This document shows, one piece after another, positions 1-4,840 of a stretch of DNA of 5,494 bases. Source of the DNA: Gammaproteobacteria bacterium (lineage in GTDB: Bacteria > Pseudomonadota > Gammaproteobacteria > Immundisolibacterales > Immundisolibacteraceae); assembly GCA_003526065.1 (NCBI GenBank), contig DQBD01000091.1, positions 1-5,494 of the forward strand, written 5' to 3'. The position numbers were made by a program, and so were the translations under genes. The notes under the pieces were generated by a model. The model was not told where the DNA came from, searched no databases, and saw nothing but the letters and a program-made list of their open reading frames with translations. The number at the start of each line of letters is the position of its first letter. Within the stretch, counting starts at the first letter, position 1.

Positions 1-1
1 C

Positions 2-355
2 AGTCGATGGCCAGGAAACGAAACCTGTCTGCAGCAGCCGTTCCACCCGGGCACCGTCAACCTTGAGGTTGATGCGGTGCATGCCCGGCGTCTGACCGCC
101 CTGGCCACCGACGCCCGCCTGCGGCGGTTCGAGTTGCCCGGCCGCGACGGCTTTTGCCCGGCCACGCTGTACGCCACCCGCCTGCGCCACGGCGCGCGCC
201 ACATGCCGGCCCTGCTGCTGCGCCCGCAGGTGGCCGGCTATCCGGCCGACAAACTGGAGCTGGTCTGCCCACAGCCGGTGCGTGCCGGCTGGAACGTGGA
301 CGATGGCGCGCTGCTGGAACTGCACCAGCTCACCCTGGAGGACCCCTGGCCATGA
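2..355 (+). CDS. RibK-like (DUF120) putative CTP-dependent riboflavin kinase, 3' part
   Basis: This is a partial gene whose 5' end lies left of the window; the frame is open from base 2 to the TGA at 353-355. The visible ~117 residues match the pattern I recall for the archaeal CTP-dependent riboflavin kinase family (MJ0056 type). A PFHPGTVNLEVD segment corresponds to the family's 'GTLN' loop, whose Thr and Asn bind Mg/nucleotide. A central strand region ends in PALLLRP. A YPADKLELVCPQPVRAGWNVDDGALLEL tract (written here in parts: YPADKLELVCPQPVR, then AGWNVDDGALLEL) matches the family's C-terminal half. The family makes FMN from riboflavin using CTP. GTG at 77 is the first in-window start but would cut off the GTVN motif, so the true start is upstream. 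The first nine codons have poor GC3, so the frame there is less certain. The end overlaps the next ATG by four bases, suggesting translational coupling. The family is mostly archaeal, and a bacterial member may have another substrate. Homology is moderately sure; function is inferred. Confidence 0.6.
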   Translation, partial: SRWPGNETCLQQPFHPGTVNLEVDAVHARRLTALATDARLRRFELPGRDGFCPATLYATRLRHGARHMPALLLRPQVAGYPADKLELVCPQPVRAGWNVDDGALLELHQLTLEDPWP

Positions 356-801
356 ATCTGCCCGCACTGAACGTCGACGAACTCGCCCGCCTGCGCATGA
401 AGGAATGCCAGGGCACCCTGCTCGGGGGGGTGAAAGTGGCGCAGGGGCTCGGCCTGTCGGCCGAGGAGTTCGGCTACCGGATGATGATGGAACAGGGCAT
501 CAACTGGACGCACCTGTGCGGCAGCCTGGACAAGATCGCCCACATCTTCCACGAGCACTACCAGGTCACGTACGGCTTCGGCAGCGACCTGCGCGTGACC
601 CTGCAGGACGACACGCTGCGCTTCGAAATGCCGCCACTGGCCCGCGCCGCTGCCGGCCAGCTGCAGCACTGGCGCCTGTCGACCCAGGTGCTCGAGGACG
701 TGAACCGCGGATTCTGGCGGGCCCTGAACGAGAACGCCGGCATCACCGCCCGCCTGGAGTTCGGCCCGGACCGGCACACCGTCACGGTACGACGCGGCTG
801 A
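352..801 (+). CDS. Hypothetical protein, 149 aa, coupled to RibK-like gene
   Basis: I do not recognise this protein. The ATG at 352 overlaps the upstream stop as ATGA, which fixes the start better than the longer in-frame opening from 154, a region already used by the upstream gene. Codons are strongly GC3-rich, supporting a real gene. It is soluble, with no signal peptide or membrane segment. Residues 8-35 look helical and contain KECQGTLLGG (Cys19). Residues 36-70 are helical, with a run of three Met, INWTHLCG (His54, Cys56) and a His-rich IFHEHY (His67, His69). Residues 72-93 look like beta strands, 96-128 like helix with conserved-looking Trp107 and Trp122, and 133-147 like a final strand. 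The Cys and His residues could bind a metal or cofactor, but there is no canonical motif, so no function is assigned. The operon-like overlap suggests a role linked to the RibK-like neighbour. Confidence 0.8.
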   Translation: MNLPALNVDELARLRMKECQGTLLGGVKVAQGLGLSAEEFGYRMMMEQGINWTHLCGSLDKIAHIFHEHYQVTYGFGSDLRVTLQDDTLRFEMPPLARAAAGQLQHWRLSTQVLEDVNRGFWRALNENAGITARLEFGPDRHTVTVRRG

Positions 802-977
802 CCGTCAGCGCCCGCCGCCGGCGATGAACGGCAGCGTGACCAGCCCACACCAGCGCCGGCACGAACACCCCGAACCGCAACAGCCGCCAACACGGGCTGC
901 CGGTTGAGTGTTCAACGGATTCCACGGCTACGCCTGCTGCCCCACCCCGCGGCAGGGGGCAGGTCGGGCGATTTTCG
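802..977. other. Convergent intergenic gap
   Basis: These 176 bases lie between the 3' end of the plus-strand orphan gene and the 3' end of minus-strand sspB. I see no credible gene, tRNA or promoter. The only structure of note is the stem-loop at 937-962. A minus-strand reading near 805-930 contains a short hydrophobic stretch split over two frames, which I do not accept as a gene. Confidence 0.6.
937..962. terminator. Possible bidirectional terminator stem-loop
   Basis: CTGCCCC at 937-943 is the exact reverse complement of GGGGCAG at 956-962, giving a 7-bp GC-rich stem with a 12-base loop. It sits between two convergent genes, 16 bases past the sspB stop on the minus strand and 136 bases past the orphan stop on the plus strand. 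On the plus strand a short ATTTTC follows about nine bases after the stem; on the minus strand there is no T run. Position fits a shared terminator, but the missing U tract makes this weak. Confidence 0.35.
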
Positions 978-1361
978 TTACTTCACCACGCGCAACTTCG
1001 GACGTTCCGGCGGTGGCTCGGGTGGCGCCGGAGGCGTTGGCTCGTCCTCGACCGGGAATGTCATGCCCTGGCCGTTTTCGCGTGCGTACACGGCCAGCAC
1101 CGCCAGCATCGGCACCCACACCCGGCGCGACACGCCGCCGAACCGGGCATCGAAGCTGACGTGTGTGTTCGACAGCTCGCGGGCGGCTGTGGCCTGCAAG
1201 CCGATGTTCAGGACGATCTTGCCGGCCTGAACATGCTCACTGGGTACCTCGACGCCATCCACGGTGGCGTCGACCAGGATCTGCGGGGTCAGCCCGTTGT
1301 CCTCCATCCACTGCACCATGCCGCGCAGCAGATAGGGCTTGGGGGAAGGCAACGGCTCCAT
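978..1361 (-). CDS. sspB: SspB, ClpXP protease specificity-enhancing factor
   Basis: SspB is the cytoplasmic adaptor that binds ssrA-tagged proteins released from stalled ribosomes, and some other substrates, and hands them to ClpXP. The 127 residues match the family end to end. PKPYLLRGMVQWMEDNGLTP (8-26) and GKIVLNIG (47-54) fit the substrate-binding domain, and FDARFGGVSRRVWVP (70-84) and AVYARENGQGM (90-100) are near-identical to the Escherichia coli pattern. The extreme C-terminus PKLRVVK is the ClpX-docking peptide (E. coli ends PALRVVK). The linker between domain and docking peptide is only about 17-20 residues, proline- and glutamate-rich, much shorter than the roughly 45-residue E. 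coli linker; total length is 127 against 165. ATG at 1361 begins 11 bases after the sspA stop, so the two genes are surely co-transcribed. No strong ribosome binding site is visible. Identification is very secure. Confidence 0.96.
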   Translation of the reverse strand: MEPLPSPKPYLLRGMVQWMEDNGLTPQILVDATVDGVEVPSEHVQAGKIVLNIGLQATAARELSNTHVSFDARFGGVSRRVWVPMLAVLAVYARENGQGMTFPVEDEPTPPAPPEPPPERPKLRVVK

Positions 1362-1372
1362 GCGAACGGGAC

Positions 1373-2092
1373 TTACGCCGACGGCGCGTGCCGCATCTCG
1401 AATTCCTGCTCGGTCAGGCTGTTGCGAAACGCCGAGCGGGCAAACATGCGCTCGGCATAACGCAACACAGGCCGTGCCGGCGCCGGCAGTTCAATGCCAT
1501 ACACCGGCAGACGCCACAGCAGTACGGTCAGCGCACAATCCACCAGCGTCGGCTCGGCGCCGAACACAAACTCGTGCTGCTGGAAAACCGGCGCGATCGC
1601 CGTGAGGCCATCACGCAGCGTCTTGCGCGCGGCGGTGACCTCGGCTTTCTTGCTGGATTCGGTGAGCACCTGATGCAGGCTGAACCAGTCGCGATCGATG
1701 CGCCACAACATCAGCCGCGCCTGCGCGCGGTTGATCGGGTCGATGGGCATCAGCGGCGGGTGCGGGAAGCGCTCGTCCAGGTACTCCATGATGATGCTGG
1801 AGTTGTAGAGCACCAGCCCGCGGTCGACCAACACCGGCAGGTCACCGTAGGGATTGAGGTCGCGCAGGTCCTCGGGCATCGCCGCCGGATCAACCAGCTC
1901 AACCTCGATGGCGATGTCCTTCTCGCTGAGCACCAGCCGGGTGCGGTGGCTGTGTGGGCACACCACGCCGGCATAGAGCTTCATGTTGCGGATGCGCTCC
2001 GTGGTGAAACCGTCGGCATCGCTGCCGTAATCGAGCGGCTCGACCTTGGACGCCTTGGAGGAAGCTTCCTTCTTGGAGGATTTCTGCGACAA
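1373..2092 (-). CDS. sspA: SspA, stringent starvation protein A (GST-fold RNA polymerase-associated protein)
   Basis: SspA binds RNA polymerase and shapes transcription during starvation, acid stress and virulence programmes; it has a glutathione-S-transferase fold but is generally not an active transferase. A thioredoxin-like N-domain spans about residues 37-110, with KLYAGVVCPHSHRTRLVLSE (38-57) and NPYGDLPVLVD (80-90). The signature IIMEYLDERFPHPPLMP ends at 116; its PHPPLMP segment is the conserved surface patch of the family. The helical C-domain carries WRIDRDWFSLHQVL, AIAPVF and VDCALTVLLWRLP. I place the start at TTG 2092, with GGGG seven bases upstream. That gives 239 residues, with a Ser/Lys-rich extension of about 36 residues that keeps high GC3 and so looks coding. 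The alternative is ATG at 1984 (203 residues), with GGAG upstream and a length nearer the E. coli 212. The gene lies 14 bases after petC and 11 before sspB. Family is certain; start is not. Confidence 0.95.
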   Translation of the reverse strand: MSQKSSKKEASSKASKVEPLDYGSDADGFTTERIRNMKLYAGVVCPHSHRTRLVLSEKDIAIEVELVDPAAMPEDLRDLNPYGDLPVLVDRGLVLYNSSIIMEYLDERFPHPPLMPIDPINRAQARLMLWRIDRDWFSLHQVLTESSKKAEVTAARKTLRDGLTAIAPVFQQHEFVFGAEPTLVDCALTVLLWRLPVYGIELPAPARPVLRYAERMFARSAFRNSLTEQEFEMRHAPSA

Positions 2093-2106
2093 CAGTCTGC
2101 CCCGTA

Positions 2107-2802
2107 TCAGTGAACGTCGCGCCAGTATTCGCGCTTGACCAGATAGGCCAGGCCGGAGAACACCAGCAGGAACAACAGTACTTTCACCCCGAGTCCATAA
2201 CGTACCAGCTTGGCCGGCTCCCCCATGTAGACCATGAAGTTCACCAGATCGCGAACCAGCGCGTCGTATTCCTCGGGCTCGAGCGCGCCAGGCGCGGTCA
2301 GCGTCAGGTGGCCGTCAACCAGCTCCTGCGTACCCTGCAACGACGCCAGCACGTGCGGCATGGCGGCGTTCGGGAACACCGTATTGTTGACGCCAAACGG
2401 CCGGCTCGGGTCAAGGTAAAAGCTGCGCATGTAGGCGTACAGCCAGTCGGCACCGCGTGAACGGGCCGACAGCGTGATATCCGGCGGTGCCTGACCGAAC
2501 CAGGCAGCGCCGTCCTTGGGCCGCATGGCCACCCGCATCACCTGGTTGGCGTCGCCACCGTTGAAAACCATGTTGGCCTGTACCTGCTCCGGTGTCAGGC
2601 CCAGGTCCTGCGCCAGGCGCGCGTAGCGCATGAACTCGGCACTGTGACAGCTAACGCAGTAGTTGACGAACGTGCGCGCCCCGCGCTGCAGCCCAGCGCG
2701 GTTGTTCAGGTCCACCTCGAAGCTCGGCACCGCCGGCCCGGAAGCGGCGGCCACCAGCGCCGGCGCCGCGGCCAGCAGGCAGGCAAGAATCATTTTTTTC
2801 AT
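2107..2802 (-). CDS. petC: Cytochrome c1 subunit of the bc1 complex
   Basis: This haem c subunit of complex III passes electrons from the Rieske centre to a soluble cytochrome c in the periplasm. The 231 residues begin with a Sec signal peptide (MKKMILACLLAAAPALVAAA, cleavage near 20). The haem attachment motif CVSCH is at 49-53 with His53 as one axial ligand. A family-typical APPDITL lies at 105-111, and SRGADWLYAYMRSFY at 115-129. PNAAMPHVL at 144-152 carries Met148, the probable sixth iron ligand. DLVNFMVYMGEPAK (185-198) precedes a single C-terminal membrane anchor at about 204-222, followed by the basic cytoplasmic end KREYWRDVH. Its ATG overlaps the petB stop as ATGA, indicating translational coupling. 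It is a separate gene, not fused to cytochrome b as in some alphaproteobacteria. An A7 run covers codons 1-3, without apparent effect. Identification is very secure. Confidence 0.97.
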   Translation of the reverse strand: MKKMILACLLAAAPALVAAASGPAVPSFEVDLNNRAGLQRGARTFVNYCVSCHSAEFMRYARLAQDLGLTPEQVQANMVFNGGDANQVMRVAMRPKDGAAWFGQAPPDITLSARSRGADWLYAYMRSFYLDPSRPFGVNNTVFPNAAMPHVLASLQGTQELVDGHLTLTAPGALEPEEYDALVRDLVNFMVYMGEPAKLVRYGLGVKVLLFLLVFSGLAYLVKREYWRDVH

Positions 2803-4028
2803 TTGCTGGTCACCCTGTCCGGCACCGGCTTAGTGCTGTCGATGCGCGTGTAGATCGGCATGGTCAGGAAGAACAGGAAGTACAGCACCGCGAAAATACG
2901 CGCCAGCAGCGTGTACAGGTCCGACGGCGGCTGCGTGCCCAGGTAACCCAGGGCGATGAAGCTGACCACGAAGATCACCAGCGCGATGCGGTTCAGGATG
3001 CCGCGATAGCGGATCGAGCGCACCGGACTGCGATCCAGCCACGGCACCAGGAACAGCACGAAGATGGCCGCGCCCATCGCCACCACGCCCAGGAACTTGT
3101 CCGGCACGGCGCGCAGAATCGAGTAAAACGGCGCGAAATACCACAGCGGCGCGATGTGCGGCGGCGTGACCATCGGATCGGCCGGCTTGAAGTTGTCGGG
3201 CTCCAGGAACTTGCCCCACATCTCCGGCACGAAAAACACGATCGCCGCGAAGATGATGGCGAACACGGACAGGCCCCAGATGTCCTTGACCGTGTAGTAC
3301 GGATGGAACGGGATGCCGTCGAGCGGCTTGCCGTCCGGGCCCTTCTTCTTCTTGATGTCGATGCCATCCGGGTTGTTGGACCCGGTCTCGTGCAGCGCGA
3401 TGATGTGGAAGAACACCAGCGCGATGATCAGCAACGGCACCGCCGCCACGTGCAGCGCGAAGAACCGGTTCAGCGTCGGGTCACCGACCGCAAAGTCACC
3501 ACGAATCCACAGCGACAGGCCGTCGCCGATGAACGGGATGGCGCCGAACAGCGAGATGATCACCTGCGCGCCCCAGTAGGACATCTGGCCCCACGGCAGC
3601 AGGTAGCCCATGAAGGCCTCGGCCATCAGCAGCACGTAGATGACCATGCCGAACAGCCAGACCAGCTCGCGCGGCCCCTTGCCGGAGCCGTAGATGATCC
3701 CGCGGAACATGTGCAGGTACACCACCACGAAGAACATCGACGCCCCGGTCGAGTGCAGGTAGCGGATCAGCCAGCCCCAGCTGACGTCGCGCATGATGTA
3801 CTCGACCGACGCGAAGGCGAGGTCTTCCGACGGCTTGTAGTGCATCGTCAGGAAGATGCCGGTGACGATCTGCAGCACCAGCACGGCCAGCGCCAGCGAG
3901 CCGAAGAAGTACCAGAAGTTGAAATTCTTGGGCGCGTAGTACTGACCGACGTGATCGTCCCACCAGTCGAAGATGGGAAGACGCTCGTCGATCCAGCGCG
4001 CCAGGCCCGAGGTGCGATTGACCATCAC
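2799..4028 (-). CDS. petB: Cytochrome b subunit of the bc1 complex
   Basis: This is the integral membrane diheme subunit with the Qo and Qi quinone sites. It has 409 residues counting from GTG at 4028. ATG at 4025, in the same frame, is an equally good start, since AGGAG lies 5 or 8 bases upstream respectively. About eight membrane helices are evident. The haem ligands are His92 and His106 (helix B) and His193 and His208 (helix D), the latter pair 15 residues apart. The cd1 region GYLLPWGQMSYWGAQVI (141-157) is intact. At the ef loop the usual PEWY of the Qo site reads PLWY (294-297). The KKKKGPDGKPLDGIPFHPYY segment (226-245) is a proteobacterial-type insertion before helix E. The protein is full-length with both the b6-like and subunit-IV-like halves in one chain. 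It overlaps petA by up to four bases and petC by four. Identification is very secure; the start may be one codon downstream. Confidence 0.97.
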   Translation of the reverse strand: MMVNRTSGLARWIDERLPIFDWWDDHVGQYYAPKNFNFWYFFGSLALAVLVLQIVTGIFLTMHYKPSEDLAFASVEYIMRDVSWGWLIRYLHSTGASMFFVVVYLHMFRGIIYGSGKGPRELVWLFGMVIYVLLMAEAFMGYLLPWGQMSYWGAQVIISLFGAIPFIGDGLSLWIRGDFAVGDPTLNRFFALHVAAVPLLIIALVFFHIIALHETGSNNPDGIDIKKKKGPDGKPLDGIPFHPYYTVKDIWGLSVFAIIFAAIVFFVPEMWGKFLEPDNFKPADPMVTPPHIAPLWYFAPFYSILRAVPDKFLGVVAMGAAIFVLFLVPWLDRSPVRSIRYRGILNRIALVIFVVSFIALGYLGTQPPSDLYTLLARIFAVLYFLFFLTMPIYTRIDSTKPVPDRVTSK

Positions 4029-4621
4029 GCGGTCTCCTGATCTTCGCCGATGAGCAGCCGCGTGTCGCTCAGGTACTTGTACGGCGGCACCGGCAGGTTC
4101 AGCGGCGGCGGCACGCCCTTGTAAACACGACCGGCCAGGTCATACAGGCCGCCATGGCACGGGCACAGGAAGCCGCCTTTCCAGTCGGCGCCCAGATCGG
4201 GCGCGCCGACCTCGGGCCGGTACTTCGGCGAGCAGCCCAGGTGCGTGCACACGCCCACCAGCACCAGATACTCGGGCTTGATGGAGCGCACGTCGTTCTG
4301 GGCATAGGCCGGCTGCTCGGACTCGACCGACTCGGGGTCGCGCAGGTCGCCGGCCGGCACTTCGGCCAGGTGGTCCAGTTCTTCCTGCGTGCGACGCAGG
4401 ATCCACACCGGCTTTCGGCGCCCCTCGACCACCATCAGCTCGCCGGGTCCCAGCTTGCTGATGTCGACCTCGACCGGCGCACCGGCCGCCTGAGTCCGGG
4501 CGCTCGGCTGCATGCTGGACACGAACGGCACCGCCGTAGCGGCCAATCCGACCCCTCCCAGCGCTCCAGCCGTTCCGGCCAGCAGCCGGCGGCGCGCGGG
4601 ATCAACCGCATCGTTTGCCAT
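4025..4621 (-). CDS. petA: Rieske iron-sulfur subunit of the bc1 complex
   Basis: The Rieske protein takes the first electron from quinol at the Qo site and swings to cytochrome c1. Its 198 residues start with a twin-arginine-type leader, ARRRLLAG (9-16), and a hydrophobic anchor to about 34, which normally stays uncleaved. A flexible Ala/Gly hinge follows at 41-49. Cluster ligands are in CTHLGCSP (Cys125, His127) and CPCHGG (Cys153, His156), with Cys130 and Cys155 as the expected disulfide. The residue after CPCHG is Gly158, where the canonical high-potential motif has Ser; Tyr160, the other potential-tuning residue, is kept. The Pro-loop PPPLNLPVPPY (171-181) closes the cluster. ATG at 4621 has AGGGGA ten bases upstream. 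It is the first gene of the minus-strand block, and its stop overlaps the petB start. Identification is very secure. Confidence 0.97.
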   Translation of the reverse strand: MANDAVDPARRRLLAGTAGALGGVGLAATAVPFVSSMQPSARTQAAGAPVEVDISKLGPGELMVVEGRRKPVWILRRTQEELDHLAEVPAGDLRDPESVESEQPAYAQNDVRSIKPEYLVLVGVCTHLGCSPKYRPEVGAPDLGADWKGGFLCPCHGGLYDLAGRVYKGVPPPLNLPVPPYKYLSDTRLLIGEDQETA

Positions 4622-4840
4622 AGATCACGCTTCCCCTGAAGGCGGGCCTGCGGCGCCCGCGGATGTCGTATTCCCAAAAATACACGCGGCCGGCAGCACG
4701 TGACCGCCAGCCGTCATGAGCTGTTGGGTAAAAAGCCGCGGTATTGTGCCAAACGCAGGTGGGCCGCGCCAAGCCATGCCCGGTCGTGCAGGTGGCGCCG
4801 GCTGCTAGCATTGCGCGGCCCCTTGTGAGTCAGTGCACAC
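4622..4840. other. Divergent intergenic region between petA and the HtrA-type protease
   Basis: These 219 bases must hold the promoters for leftward pet-ssp transcription and rightward protease transcription, or at least the leaders. I find no hexamer pair close to sigma-70 consensus on either strand with correct spacing. An A/T-rich patch GTATTCCCAAAAATAC at 4668-4683 contains a 5-bp inverted repeat (GTATT/AATAC) and is the best place to look for a petA -10 element or an operator. A second A/T-rich patch lies at 4724-4746. A larger inverted repeat sits at 4761-4821. No small gene is supported. Confidence 0.5.
4761..4821. repeat. 9-bp perfect inverted repeat in the protease leader
   Basis: GGGCCGCGC at 4761-4769 is the exact reverse complement of GCGCGGCCC at 4813-4821. 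With single-base bulges the pairing continues inward through AA/TT and GC/GC, leaving roughly a 32-base loop with a palindrome GGCGCC at 4794-4799. The outer end is 19 bases before the protease ATG, so the hairpin could form in the mRNA leader; it could equally be chance in GC-rich DNA. Confidence 0.35.

Noticed and set aside
805..930. Minus-strand hydrophobic stretch (RLLRFGVFVPALVWAG in one frame, LVTLPFIAGGGR plus stop in another) that could be a frameshifted membrane-protein remnant.
   Set aside because: Only about 30 residues, split across frames, no recognisable family, and no start with a ribosome binding site; GC-rich DNA often yields such readings.
2059..2070. 12-bp perfect palindrome AGGAAGCTTCCT near the 5' end of sspA, considered as an operator.
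   Set aside because: It falls inside the SSK-repeat codons of the N-terminal extension and is explained by the coding repeat; no matching second site nearby.
1163..2113. Long plus-strand open frame (316 codons) opposite sspA and the 5' part of sspB.
   Set aside because: It is the antisense shadow of conserved genes in high-GC DNA; composition is Arg/Gln/His-heavy and matches no family.
3156..4040. Long plus-strand open frame (294 codons) opposite petB.
   Set aside because: It is antisense to a fully convincing cytochrome b gene, its product is rich in Arg, His, Asp and Val as expected for a reverse-complement shadow, and no family is recognisable.
4745..4760. Minus-strand TTGGCA as a -35 element for petA.
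   Set aside because: At 15-18 bases downstream there is no sequence resembling a -10 hexamer (only TTACCC/TACCCA), so a promoter call is not supported.
4790..4812. Possible sigma-54 promoter (TGGCGCC...GCTAGC) before the protease gene.
   Set aside because: The GG and GC dinucleotides are not at the required ten-base spacing.
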